A DNA stretch of 56,179 nt from Stentor coeruleus (lineage: Eukaryota; Ciliophora; Heterotrichea; Heterotrichida; Stentoridae): contig MPUH01000411.1 of NCBI GenBank assembly GCA_001970955.1, forward strand, positions 1-56,179, in the 5' to 3' direction. The number at the start of each line of letters is the position of its first letter. Within the stretch, counting starts at the first letter, position 1. This document shows, one piece after another, positions 1-9,819 of the stretch. A program made the translations under genes and the position numbers. The notes beneath the pieces were generated by a model. The model was not told the origin of the DNA. It searched no databases and saw only the letters and a list, made by a program, of their open reading frames with translations.

Positions 1-104
1 TCCACTATCCTTAGTATCAACTTCCTATATTAATAAATAATACCCTAACTAAAACCTTAAACATAAAAAAATCAACAAAAAAATTATCTTATTGACAACA
101 TTAT

Positions 105-752
105 TCACAAATATCTAGGTTTGAATGTTAAAGAAGGAGATTCAGTTTCATCTATAGTCAAAGGATCACAATACACAACAATTGGAATAGGGTCAGGAGT
201 ATAACAAGGTATACCATGAGTATTCGTAAATCTATTCTCATTAACCTTTTTCTTTATAGTCTTACACTCATTTCTAGACCTAGTATCTCTTAAAGGGCTT
301 GCTTTAATTACAACTTTCTCAACAATTTTTCTTTCAGCTATTGGAACTGATATTAGCTGATCTATAAAAAAAGTAGCTGTGTTCTTATTGTTTTCATTAG
401 CAATTGGTTCATGAAATGCTTTTCTTTTGAAAAGTGATATTTTTTCGTTAGTTTTTCCATTATTCATGCTTTTTCTCTTAGCCTTGCTATTAGGAGTACA
501 TCTAATCTTAGAGCTAGTTCTTGCTAATAATGCATGGATACCAAGTGTTTTTTCCCCATTGGTGAATCTAAAATCAGGCTCTTGAACTCTTTCTCGGTGC
601 TCGGTAAAAAAACATTCAGGTTTTTTTTCAGGGTTTTCTCCAATGTATATGAATTTAGAGGCATCAACTATGATTTTGTTGCCTCCTTTGGGTAATCGAC
701 ATGATGATGCAGAACGAATTTTCTTTTTGATGCAGTTTTCTAAACTCCACAT
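105..752 (-). CDS. Hypothetical basic protein, 215 aa
   Basis: I do not recognise this protein. It is strongly basic and Lys/Ser/Thr/Asn-rich with no membrane segment or signal peptide. The middle (about residues 85-115) is a Lys/Arg cluster that could be a nuclear-localisation or nucleic-acid-binding stretch. It starts at a real ATG (750-752) and ends at TGA, the only one of 27 genes here with that stop. If UGA were read as Trp the frame would run only seven more codons. No 15-nt intron is needed. It lies on the same strand as the NAP gene, 425 nt downstream of it. The long frame and codon use make it a likely real gene; function unknown. Confidence 0.6.
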   Translation of the reverse strand: MWSLENCIKKKIRSASSCRLPKGGNKIIVDASKFIYIGENPEKKPECFFTEHRERVQEPDFRFTNGEKTLGIHALLARTSSKIRCTPNSKAKRKSMNNGKTNEKISLFKRKAFHEPIANENNKNTATFFIDQLISVPIAERKIVEKVVIKASPLRDTRSRNECKTIKKKVNENRFTNTHGIPCYTPDPIPIVVYCDPLTIDETESPSLTFKPRYL

Positions 753-1177
753 TAAATACTTAAATTATATCGAAATTATTATTAGAAATTTGGCGAATCT
801 TTAAAAGCTAGGCAATTTTAGTTGTTTATTGAATTATAAACTTGTGAAAATACTTTTGGAATATAATTATCATAGATTTGTATGAAAGATATCATGAATT
901 TTAGATAATATTATCAGTAGTGCTGATTTAGTTTTTATTATGTTTGCCTAATTATCCACTTTATATTTACATATTTTCACATAAAATACTATAATAAATC
1001 TGCATATAAAATATAAAATCAGCATCTAAAGCATTTGTATTTTTACATATAATTTTTCCAAGGTCTAAATTCTAAACTTAATCCACTTCTGTAAAAATTA
1101 TTTTTATTTAAAACCTAATAAAAGAATCCTGAACCACAAAAATCAATTTTAAAACCTAATTAAGCCTAAAATTATAT
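753..1177. other. Intergenic, AT-rich
   Basis: This is the gap between two minus-strand genes. I see no additional reading frame, RNA gene or repeat in it. Confidence 0.6.
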
Positions 1178-2023
1178 CTACTGAGTTTTGCAGTCAGCTT
1201 TTTCATTTCCAGACCCATCAACTTTTTTCCCTTTTGGTTTTTTCGCATCTGGGTGTTCATCATCAAGCTCCTCATCCATATCATCCTCATCTCTAATCCC
1301 CAAATAATAATAAACTGCATTAGGAATAACCTCATCCCTAATCTCACAAGCTGCTTCATAATCCTCTTCCATCATATTCCCCATTCCTTCATCTTCACTA
1401 TCCTCCTCTACTTCATCATCATCATCCGCACTAACACTCTTAAAAAAAGTAAAAAAACTGGGAATTTCCTCAACTTTAATCCCAGCCTTTTTATTTTTCC
1501 CACGTTTCTTAGTTTTCTTAACTTTCTGTGTCAAATTCGCCCCTTTCCATTTAATCTCAGTGCCATCACCTTTTTTAACTTCATCATCAGCTCCCATAGT
1601 ATAAACTTTAGTCAATACAGTGTTTTCCATAAACGAGTTTTCAGTAAAGTGGAATTCAAGTCTAAAGTTATCTGAGCCTTGTTCACTGAAAAACTTGATA
1701 TCAATGAGATGCTTAAGAAGCTCTTCGTCTTGTTCAAATATCATAGTTGTGGTCAGAGGGTTGTTTTTAAGAACTTTAAGCCAGAAACTTGGGGCATTTT
1801 TGATGATCTGGGAACGTTGTTCATATAATGGAGCGTATTGTTGATCATATTTGTACTCAAGTGCTCTTAATTCATCAAGAAAAGTTAAGAAAAGGGTATT
1901 TCTTTGCTTTTGCAGCTCAAGAGCAGGTTGGACATACGCTTTTTCATTTTCTGGAAGTTTTGATAGCTCATCTTCAGCTTTTTTTTCTTGGAGTTTTAGC
2001 TCATGGCTATCGTTCCCTTCCAT
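1178..2023 (-). CDS. Nucleosome assembly protein (NAP1/SET family)
   Basis: This is a histone chaperone of the NAP family, which binds H2A-H2B (and H1) and shuttles or deposits them. Residues about 1-75 form the long helical dimerisation segment (an LPENEKAYVQPALELQKQRN-like start). The alpha/beta NAP core follows, with the typical stretch on Phe-rich strands around residues 115-130 and the IPSFFTFF motif near 188-195. The C-terminus is acidic (several Asp/Glu runs), as in the family. A Lys/Arg-rich insertion (about 167-182) between core strands could be a nuclear-localisation signal. At 281 aa it is compact but complete, from ATG to TAG, without an intron. Family assignment is secure; NAP1 versus SET subtype is not. 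Confidence 0.88.
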   Translation of the reverse strand: MEGNDSHELKLQEKKAEDELSKLPENEKAYVQPALELQKQRNTLFLTFLDELRALEYKYDQQYAPLYEQRSQIIKNAPSFWLKVLKNNPLTTTMIFEQDEELLKHLIDIKFFSEQGSDNFRLEFHFTENSFMENTVLTKVYTMGADDEVKKGDGTEIKWKGANLTQKVKKTKKRGKNKKAGIKVEEIPSFFTFFKSVSADDDDEVEEDSEDEGMGNMMEEDYEAACEIRDEVIPNAVYYYLGIRDEDDMDEELDDEHPDAKKPKGKKVDGSGNEKADCKTQ

Positions 2024-2717
2024 TTATTCTTATCTATAGCCTAGTTAAAGTAAAGTTTAAGTTCTCTTAATTTTTATTATTAAAAGCTTTTTAAGATATA
2101 ATCAAGAGAGTATTAAAATTATATGGTTATATGATTATAAGACTGGATTTTAAAGATAAATTAAAATTTTTATAGTCTAAGGATTGACATGTTTTGTCTT
2201 CAGATAAAATATTATAATTTTTTTTACAATTTAACTCTAGTGATATATTGTGTTAAAATCATAGGAAGAGTTTTGATTATTAGAATAAGTTTTTATTCTA
2301 TATTTATTTTCTTTTAGGGAATTCTGTATATGTTTTTAATATATTTTGTATCGGCTATATAATAATTTTAGTTTTAATTTTTGTGCTGTTAAATTTGATT
2401 ACTTCATTAGCATGATTGAGTTTTTTTATTATTTGTTGATGAATAGGAAAATTTAGAGTAATTTATAAAGCTTGAAAATAGATAAGATTGTATATTCAGG
2501 CAAAAAGGTACTTTAAGGAAAATTGGGAATTTGTATAAACTTAATAGTATAATAAATGCAACTATAAACTTTTTAAACAGAATCAAAAATTTAATTTAAG
2601 ATAAATCACCTTGGAATAAGAAAATAAATTTATAGTTATAAAATATCTTCTAGTTAAAAATCATGCTTTTATTATAGCTAAGACATTTTTATACGCTTGG
2701 AAATTCTATAAAGTTAA
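2024..2717. other. Intergenic between divergent genes
   Basis: This 694-nt AT-rich stretch separates the minus-strand NAP gene from the plus-strand USP-like gene, so it should hold both promoters. I see no further gene and no specific motif I can defend. Confidence 0.55.
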
Positions 2718-4028
2718 ATGTCTGCTGTAGATGTTTTGAGTTTTATATGGGGATTGCCAATTGTTAAGGATTTCATTACAACCCAAACACTAGAGTGCCA
2801 GAAACCTAATTGTTTAACCACATTCATCAAGCGTCTGTTTATAAACTCAAAAGACCCAAAACTTCAATCCAAAGAAATCGACGACTACATGAAAAAAATC
2901 GGCTTTTCAACTTTCAGCTTTTTCGAAGTTTTCTCTCTTATCCTCTCTGAGTTCCACAAACACGAACTAGACCATTTGTCCCGTACCGAAGAATTCTGTA
3001 TCTTTCACAGGTTTTTTTCCCAAGAGCTCATGCAAAATTGTCAATGTACTAAAAAATTATCTTTATTCCCTCAAATCAGTACATCTTCAATCCCACATTT
3101 CAACACCATAACCGAAGGGGATAGTATTTTACCTCAAATTTTTGGTAAAATATTTGATTATACAAAAGCTTATAACATCGATACTTGTGGTTGTCTAAGA
3201 AAATATACTTTAAACCAAAGCCCTGAATATCTTATAATATCATTAGAATATTCAAAACCTGAAAACCCTCTCTTAGTCTACACAAGCGCACCACAAAAAA
3301 TGAACCTAACCGATTTTTTTGACTCAAAAACATCAGAAGATTATTACTTACAAGGTTATTTTATCTATTCAACAACTACAAATTCAGTATCTTATATGCA
3401 TAAATCATATAAAAAAAAATATTTATGGAACATCTCAACAAAATTCATAGAAAAACCTCAAGATGGATCATTTATCGACTGTTTAAAAGAAGTTGTTAAT
3501 AATAACACCCTACCTATTGCTTTTGTTTATTCTAAAGAATGTTCTGATTTTATGGAAATGAAATATTTTATGTATGTAGAAAGTAGACAAAATTATAATA
3601 ATTTGATTGTTTCACCTGATATATTACCTCAATTGAATATTAGTAAAGATTTTACTTGGATTTGTAATAATTGTCAGATTTTAGTGAATATGGCTGATTG
3701 TATTTGTGGAGAAGGTAAAAAAAATTTTGGGTGGAAATGCAAATGTGGGAAATTTCCTGTAGGGGAAATATGCGAATGTGGATGGAAAAGACCTATTTGT
3801 GAATATTGTCATAATCAGTGTGAGTTTTTTGAAACTGATTGTAAAAGGTGTGGAGATGATTATAGACAAGGTGAAAGCTGTGGAGTTTGCTCTTATAAAT
3901 CGAATATTGTGTGTATAGGTTGTTATAATCATCTTGAAAATTGTGATGTGTGCGGGTATCCGAATATGCCTGAGGGTTTAGCATGTGCTCGTTGCATGAA
4001 TCCATTTATGAAGTTGTTTAATGAGTAA
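2718..4028 (+). CDS. USP-like pseudo-deubiquitinase with Cys-rich zinc tail
   Basis: The first 290 or so residues follow the pattern of a ubiquitin-specific protease (UCH fold). An ALQVLW-like helix starts at residue 2, a CxC and C-C knuckle lies near residues 109-165, and there is a 'PEYLIISLEY' strand and the late 'YLWNIS..KF' strand. The catalytic Cys box that precedes the first helix is absent: an in-frame TAA sits directly before the ATG and no 15/16-nt intron joins anything upstream. The catalytic His of the late box is also not recognisable. The C-terminal 120 residues carry many CxxC/CxC pairs typical of zinc ribbons. I infer an inactive ubiquitin-binding scaffold. It converges with the helicase gene, 43 nt away. 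Confidence 0.65.
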   Translation: MSAVDVLSFIWGLPIVKDFITTQTLECQKPNCLTTFIKRLFINSKDPKLQSKEIDDYMKKIGFSTFSFFEVFSLILSEFHKHELDHLSRTEEFCIFHRFFSQELMQNCQCTKKLSLFPQISTSSIPHFNTITEGDSILPQIFGKIFDYTKAYNIDTCGCLRKYTLNQSPEYLIISLEYSKPENPLLVYTSAPQKMNLTDFFDSKTSEDYYLQGYFIYSTTTNSVSYMHKSYKKKYLWNISTKFIEKPQDGSFIDCLKEVVNNNTLPIAFVYSKECSDFMEMKYFMYVESRQNYNNLIVSPDILPQLNISKDFTWICNNCQILVNMADCICGEGKKNFGWKCKCGKFPVGEICECGWKRPICEYCHNQCEFFETDCKRCGDDYRQGESCGVCSYKSNIVCIGCYNHLENCDVCGYPNMPEGLACARCMNPFMKLFNE

Positions 4029-4071
4029 TTTCATTAATAGATACATTAAATAATCTATACAAACCAAAATA

Positions 4072-6024
4072 TTAAGAAAATTTTACCTCCTTGCTTGGAG
4101 TTTCCATTCCCCGATTTTTTTCTTTAAAATCCTCATCAAAAAACTCATCCAAAAACCTACTCGGTAGCATATTTTCCCCTTTATTCCCATTCATAGAAGC
4201 TGTAAGAAAAAGTCTTTTTTTCGCTCTAGTGCCAGCAACATAAGCAAGTCTCCTTTCTTCATTAACATCATCCCCAGCAGGAAGTATTCCTTCATTAACC
4301 CTTACAACAAAAACAATATCCCATTCCATACCTTTAGCTTGATGAATACTACACAAAGTAACATTATTTGGTATTTGACATACATTAATTGATTGTAAAA
4401 ATTCATTAAGTGTTTCTTTTCCTAAACCAGTAAACTTCTCACTTAATTCAAGCAATTGGAATTGTTGTCCAAGATTAAGTTTTGATGAAAGTTTAGCTAT
4501 TAAATCATTAGGATTTAAAGTTGGGATTAAATATATGTAATGATTTAAAAGGTCATATAGTTCTTTAAATTCTTTACTGTTTTTTCCTTTGAAATTAGAT
4601 GAAATAAACTCAAGAGTTGAATATAAAGAAAGATTTTTACAGGATGCTGTGTATTTAAGACGGGTTTTTGCTGCATCACCCAAATTTCGTTTGGGCCAAT
4701 TGAATATGTTCATAAATGCTTCATTATCATTTTGATTGAAAATTACTCTAAGATAGGAAATCAGACCTAATTCTTTTTTATCAAAATGTATAGTTTTACT
4801 TTTGGTTTTAATTGGTATTGAGTTTTTTTCCATCTCTATGATAAATTCAGTTGATACTAGATGCAAACGATATAATATTGCCATATCTTTATAGTCCCAA
4901 CCTTCTTTTATTAATGTTTTGATTGTTTTACAGACTAAATTTGCTTCTTGTTTTGGGTTTTCTGATATAAAAACTTGAGGGATTATTCCAAGTTCTCCAG
5001 ATGAAAACACATTTTTGCTTTCTCTGTGTGGATTTTTTTCTATTAATGATTGACATATTTTTACTATGTTTTGGGTTGATCTATAGTTTTGATTTAAAAT
5101 GATTGTATTTGAGGATTTGAAAGCTTGTTTGAAGTCTTCGAAAATATTCACAGTTGCTCCTCTCCAGCCGTAAATTGCCTGGTCATCATCACCACAAACA
5201 GTTACGTTAGAATTTTGCCCTAGAAGCCTTATAAATTCGAATTGAGTAGAATTTGTGTCTTGAAATTCATCAACAATTAAATACTTAAACCGTCTTTGAT
5301 AGTTTTCAAGTACCTTAGGATATTTTTCAAACATTCCAATTGCCATAAATAATATATCAGGTAAATCAATTGCTTTTATACTCCGAAGTTTACTGTTATA
5401 TTTATCAAAAACCTGGAAGAATTTACTATTCAAAGATCTCAAAAAATCTTTATTAATTTTCGCTGAACAAATAACACTATTAACATATTTTATACTTCCT
5501 ACAGGTAAAGTTCCTGAATAATTCCTCACATCTTCAGATCCTATATCTTCCATAATACACTGTATCTCTTCATCAGTCAATAGTTTTGCATCATCCAAAA
5601 CCAAATCTTCAAAACTATTGTATTTTAAATATTCTATTAGAACTTCTTCAATAACATTTCTTTGTCTTCTTCCAGTGACGATTTCAAAATCAAATGAAAG
5701 GCCAACTTTACTGGCATTGGCTCTTAAAATTTTTAGCGCGCAATGATGGAATGTACCTATTGTAAGTTTTTTTATATCAAAATGTATAGGAAGAATTGAT
5801 TCTAGACGCTTTTTTAGTTCATCCCCTGCTTTTTTTGTAAAAGTTACAGCGCAAATATTTTTTGGATTTGTGTTGTTGTTTAGCAAATATGCTATTCTTA
5901 GGGTCAGTGTTAGAGTTTTCCCTGAACCAGGAGCAGCTAGGATCATTAATGAGTTATCTAGATTTTGTGTTGCTGCTAAAATTTGGTTGGGATTTGCAAT
6001 TTTAAGTGTGCTATCAAGATTCAT
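4072..6024 (-). CDS. UvrD/Rep/PcrA-type superfamily 1A DNA helicase
   Basis: This is a 3'-5' SF1A helicase. Visible motifs in order: Q motif (NPNQILAAT, residues 11-19), Walker A APGSGKT (31-37), motif Ia with AVTFTKKA, motif Ib TIGTFHH, Walker B DEFQDT, motif III GDDDQAIYGWRGA, motif IV LNQNYRST, motif V with SIHQAKGMEWDIVF and motif VI RRLAYVAGTRAKKRL. The length (650 aa) fits bacterial PcrA/UvrD and the plant/fungal Srs2-like group. Eukaryotic members act in recombination control and repair, disrupting Rad51 filaments in yeast. No organelle targeting peptide is evident: the Q motif starts only ten residues in, so a nuclear role is the simplest guess. Motif VI is slightly unusual (VAGTRAKK instead of VALTRAKK). 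Confidence 0.93.
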   Translation of the reverse strand: MNLDSTLKIANPNQILAATQNLDNSLMILAAPGSGKTLTLTLRIAYLLNNNTNPKNICAVTFTKKAGDELKKRLESILPIHFDIKKLTIGTFHHCALKILRANASKVGLSFDFEIVTGRRQRNVIEEVLIEYLKYNSFEDLVLDDAKLLTDEEIQCIMEDIGSEDVRNYSGTLPVGSIKYVNSVICSAKINKDFLRSLNSKFFQVFDKYNSKLRSIKAIDLPDILFMAIGMFEKYPKVLENYQRRFKYLIVDEFQDTNSTQFEFIRLLGQNSNVTVCGDDDQAIYGWRGATVNIFEDFKQAFKSSNTIILNQNYRSTQNIVKICQSLIEKNPHRESKNVFSSGELGIIPQVFISENPKQEANLVCKTIKTLIKEGWDYKDMAILYRLHLVSTEFIIEMEKNSIPIKTKSKTIHFDKKELGLISYLRVIFNQNDNEAFMNIFNWPKRNLGDAAKTRLKYTASCKNLSLYSTLEFISSNFKGKNSKEFKELYDLLNHYIYLIPTLNPNDLIAKLSSKLNLGQQFQLLELSEKFTGLGKETLNEFLQSINVCQIPNNVTLCSIHQAKGMEWDIVFVVRVNEGILPAGDDVNEERRLAYVAGTRAKKRLFLTASMNGNKGENMLPSRFLDEFFDEDFKEKNRGMETPSKEVKFS

Positions 6025-6422
6025 ATTTTTGAATAGGTTTATTTGGCATTAGTAATTTTTTGAAGGAAGATTGCTTGTGTTAAAAATAGTTTGGATAATT
6101 AAATTGTTAGTTTAATGTGGTATGAAAATTTATAAGATGAGAATTCCTATAAAATTATGCATTTCGGAGTATGGAAATTGGAATTTTTGTTTGTTTGGTT
6201 TTTTGTATTCTTGGGAAATAATTCTATATAGAAAGTATTAAATAAAAAATTAGTCCTNTATGGAAATTGGAATTTTTGTTTGTTTGGTTTTTTGTATTCT
6301 TGGGAAATAATTCTATATAGAAAGTATTAAATAAAAAATTAGTCCTAAATCCAATAAAATTGTGACTTTATTTTATCATAAAAAATATAGATTTTTTTCA
6401 AGCTTTTTATTATAATATATAA
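6025..6422. other. Intergenic with N gap and flanking duplication
   Basis: This lies between the divergent helicase and four-TM genes. It holds a single undetermined base at 6258 flanked by two copies of the same 88-nt segment (listed separately). Nothing else is recognisable. Confidence 0.7.
6170..6346. repeat. 88-nt direct duplication flanking an N
   Basis: Positions 6170-6257 and 6259-6346 are identical as far as I can read, separated only by N at 6258. An identical copy on each side of one N is what an assembler leaves when overlapping contig ends are joined rather than merged. It is probably one copy in the real genome. Confidence 0.9.
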
Positions 6423-7007
6423 ATGGAAGGGCATGCAAACCTTGAAGGTCTAAAATTTTGTTTTTTATTTGGACCTCCATTTAGAAGTTTTTTAAAAATC
6501 ACGACACTTAAATCTGGTATGATTTTTATCTGCATTTTTGATATCATCATTGGATGCACAGGAGCTTTTGAAGCTGTTGTATTTTTTATAAAATTTGTAT
6601 CTGATTTAAGTTATTACTATTATTTCGAAACTTTAATAGGACTTTTGGATTTTATATCTTTAATCTTTGCCTTAATGTGTTTACAATCTTTAGAAAATCT
6701 ATCACAAGGAAATATTTCTAATTATTATAGCTTCAAATTTTATGAGTACTTTTTAATTGTGATAATGAAACTTGGTATTGTAATAACAAACACTTATGAT
6801 GAAAATAATTTAATTCTCCCAACAATTTTAATTACAATTATTCAAAGATATTTAGCTATATATGTTGTGAAATTTGTCTGGAGTTTTGATATAAGGTTGA
6901 ATAATAATGAAGTAAAATTAATAACGATTGGAGAACAAGCTTTAAGAACACTAAATTTACAAGGTAGAAGCGCAGGAAGTCAAGGTATTCAGCTTAATTA
7001 TGAGTAA
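6423..7007 (+). CDS. Four-TM membrane protein, unknown function
   Basis: I do not recognise the family. Four hydrophobic segments are visible at about residues 29-62, 68-90, 106-122 and 130-152. A short N-terminal cytosolic stretch precedes them and a roughly 40-residue polar tail ending in NYE follows. Cys and aromatic residues are frequent in the first two segments. There is no signal peptide and no intron. The ATG at 6423 follows a typical AT-rich leader. It converges with the p24 gene. It could be a small tetraspan vesicle or contractile-vacuole protein, but the sequence gives no direct support for any specific role. Confidence 0.7.
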   Translation: MEGHANLEGLKFCFLFGPPFRSFLKITTLKSGMIFICIFDIIIGCTGAFEAVVFFIKFVSDLSYYYYFETLIGLLDFISLIFALMCLQSLENLSQGNISNYYSFKFYEYFLIVIMKLGIVITNTYDENNLILPTILITIIQRYLAIYVVKFVWSFDIRLNNNEVKLITIGEQALRTLNLQGRSAGSQGIQLNYE

Positions 7008-7250
7008 TCAATTAACTATGAAAATCTTAAATTTTCATATATTCACAACTTCAATTTCGATTATTTTTTAGTAAATAGCATTACTAACTGAGTTAACCTT
7101 ATACTTGTACATAAATTCTCATAACTCTATATTTTTTTTTTAAAATATCACTTTATCTTATAAAATTCACATAAACATCATCATTTAACCTGAAAAAAAA
7201 AAAATCCTACATTTCCCATGCTAATCCAAACAATACCTCTAAACTAAAAA

Positions 7251-7832
7251 TTAAATTTTAGATGTTTGTGAATAAGAAAGAAGTTTTGTTACTCCCCATC
7301 CTTGCAGTAAAGAAATAGACAAAATAGTTAAAAGCTTTGCCACAGCAGTCCACATAACTCTATCACATGTTTTTTCAGCAAGGTTTCTATGAACTTTTTC
7401 CCTTCTCTGATAAAAATGTAGATTCCTATTAATGCTCTCTATAGACCTAAGAGCTTTTTTAAGGTTTATTTGAAAAGGTTCAATTTCTTCTTCAGTAATA
7501 ACTTTATCTTCAGGAAGTTCTTCTGTGTTAATTTCAAGACTTACAGTTTTTTGAATACCATCTGTAGCTTTGAAACATGTTCTATGAATACCACCTGCTG
7601 GTTTTTTTATGGCAAACTTACCTTCTCGCGTATCTTTTTCGTTTATATACTCGACTATATTTTTTGGATCATAAAGTGTGGTTATTACGTTTTTGTCACC
7701 TTCTCCGCTTATAACATAATCACCCCAGAGCTCTTTGCTTTTTTTGACCTCGACACCAATGCAAAACTCAGTTTTACTGTTTAGTGTGAAGAAAATCCCT
7801 TGAGCTAGTCCAAGATATAAAAAGTAAAACAT
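7251..7832 (-). CDS. p24/emp24 (TMED) family cargo receptor
   Basis: This is a type I membrane protein of the early secretory pathway, cycling between ER and Golgi in COPI/COPII vesicles. A short hydrophobic signal (residues 1-12) is followed by the GOLD domain. It has the hallmark paired cysteines (C24 in TEFCIGVEV, and the later HRTCFK), the 'GGIHRTCFK' strand, a coiled-coil segment around 120-150 and a membrane helix at about 160-182. The cytosolic tail (KLLSYSQTSKI) is short and lacks the dilysine and diphenylalanine signals usual for p24 proteins. The signal peptide is also short. Complete from ATG to TAA, 193 aa, intronless. Family call is secure; subfamily is not assigned. Confidence 0.88.
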   Translation of the reverse strand: MFYFLYLGLAQGIFFTLNSKTEFCIGVEVKKSKELWGDYVISGEGDKNVITTLYDPKNIVEYINEKDTREGKFAIKKPAGGIHRTCFKATDGIQKTVSLEINTEELPEDKVITEEEIEPFQINLKKALRSIESINRNLHFYQRREKVHRNLAEKTCDRVMWTAVAKLLTILSISLLQGWGVTKLLSYSQTSKI

Positions 7833-8120
7833 TAATATTATAGGAATTATTGGAAAAATTGTAATGAGGTTTTAGAAACAGATTTTAGGATAGTTGATGT
7901 GATAAAGAGTATGGTTTTAGATAATTGGATGTTAGAGATGATTAATATATAAAATATCATGTTTAATATATTGATTTATAGGGTCATAGTTAGAATAAAA
8001 TGTATTTTTTAAGATTAGGATGTTAAGATTTTTGGGGATAGAATGATTTGGTATATATGTCTGAATTGATAAACATCAAATATCATTAATATCAAATCAT
8101 ATATCTAACTACTTATCTAC

Positions 8121-9524
8121 TTAAACCTCTTGAACAAACACCTTGTTATCATCATATTTCTTTTCTCTCTGAGTAAAAACCTGGAACTTAGAGAAATAAT
8201 TCACTCTATTCTCAACAATTCTATTTATAATATCTTGCGTATCCAATTTATTTGCACTTTCAATCTCCCTATAAATCCCCATTTCTTTAGCAACTTCATA
8301 AGGGTCTTCATCAACATCAACACTTCCTTTTCTCCACTTTTTAGCTTCAGGATCACCTTTATGCACAGTTCCTTGTACTATAATTTTAATATTAAATCCT
8401 GTAATAAGTTGTTTAGTTATATTCCAAGGTGCTCCAATAATAACCTCATCAACAAATTTAGTACTAAGAACGCACATTACTCTATCATGAAGACTCATAA
8501 TAGGAAAATTTGATCCTTTATAATAATTAACAGTCTGGTCATCATGAACACCAACTATAAGAAAATCTCCCATTTCTTTTGCCCTTCTCATTGTTTCAAC
8601 ATGGCCTATATGAAAAAGATCAAAAGTCCCATCCATATAAACTATTGTATCAGTAGGTTTAGGTTCTTTTTTATTAGAAAACTCGCTGATTCTTCTTGAT
8701 GTAGTCAATAAACTTTTTTTTAATCCAGATGAGGTTTTTTCGAACTCTTGATCAATAAGTTCATTTGATTTCAGAGGTGTTGAAACATTACACCAGGCTT
8801 CTTTAGTCATTAAAAGCAACTTCCCCACAATTTGAGTTGTTGAAATCCCTTCTGTCCTTTTGAAAATCTTGCATCGACCTTCTCGTTTTAAGATTGACAT
8901 ACAATCATCACCATTTTCATTTATGCTTAAATCATCCCCATGTGCTGCATACATACAATTAATCGAATCAAGTAAAGTTATTGTTGGTGAATATGGAGCA
9001 TCTTCAATAACTTCATCAACCCATTTACATGATCTAGCTAGGGCATATCTTTCTTGTTCATTCATAACTGGTGGTCCTTTATTTCTAGCAATTTCAGCAT
9101 CTGAATGAACACCTACAACTAAAATTTTTCCAAGAGCTTTCGCTTGTCTGATAGCATTAAAATGCCCAGAATGCATTAGATCGAAACACCCATCCATATA
9201 TATTCTATCAGGATCTGCAGTGATTTTGTTATGAATAGGAATTTTTTTTAGTTGTATAGGTTCTTGAGAAATTTCTAAAGGCAATGATAATGAGAAATCT
9301 AAATATCATATACTGTTATGGACAAATGATTGGAATTCTTTAATAAAGTCTTCAGATAGATTTTCAGCGTCTTGGATTAAAAGAATATTTTTATCAACTC
9401 TTTTATTTGAAACCCAAAAGGCTGAAATCATTGTTTTCAGTTCCTCATTATTTAATGTCAAACTTATCATCCGTGAGAGAAAATAAAATAATGATTCTTT
9501 CCCTGAGAATGAAATATCTGTCAT
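8121..9524 (-). CDS. PCYT2: Ethanolamine-phosphate cytidylyltransferase, two exons, extended N-terminus
   Basis: This enzyme makes CDP-ethanolamine from CTP and phosphoethanolamine, the rate-setting step of the Kennedy pathway to phosphatidylethanolamine. Two tandem cytidylyltransferase folds are visible. The first has HSGH (joined residues 113-116) and RTEGISTT (about 217). The second has HIGH (300-303) and a degenerate final signature, as is normal for this family. The gene is two exons, 9524-9314 and 9298-8121, joined by a 15-nt intron. Without splicing the second exon has no ATG near its start (it opens at TTG). Splicing gives 462 aa. About the first 100 residues are an extension absent from the human enzyme and unlike anything I recognise. 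Confidence 0.92.
9299..9313 (-). other. 15-nt spliceosomal intron (PCYT2)
   Basis: The minus-strand sequence is GTATATGATATTTAG. Removing it turns a frame that ends at an in-frame TGA into one continuous 463-codon frame. It has A at position 10 like the other introns here. Confidence 0.9.
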
Positions 9525-9819
9525 TTTAAATTACAAATGGAAATGCAGAATATATTGTGTGCTATTAATGGATATTCAAATAAACAGATGTTTTTTTAAA
9601 TTAGCTTTTTTGTTACTATTTCTTTAGAAAGTTTTTTTTGTAATAATAATCATTGGAAAAAATTCAGCTCCTATAAAGATTTAAGATAAATATTGATCAT
9701 AAATTGCTAGTTTCTAAATATTTACTACTTATTAGTTCAACTTGTCTTTGAATATAAATTTTATAAGCCTTTAAAAGTTAATCTCAAGTTTTAAAACCAA
9801 CTAAATTACAACCTAAATT

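Noticed and set aside
43..50. CCCTAACT at the window start as a telomere
   Set aside because: A single imperfect unit with no tandem array; the window start is arbitrary.
1253..1675. 140-codon plus-strand frame antisense to the NAP gene
   Set aside because: Phe/Ile-rich complement of an acidic/Lys-rich coding sequence; the NAP reading is clearly right.
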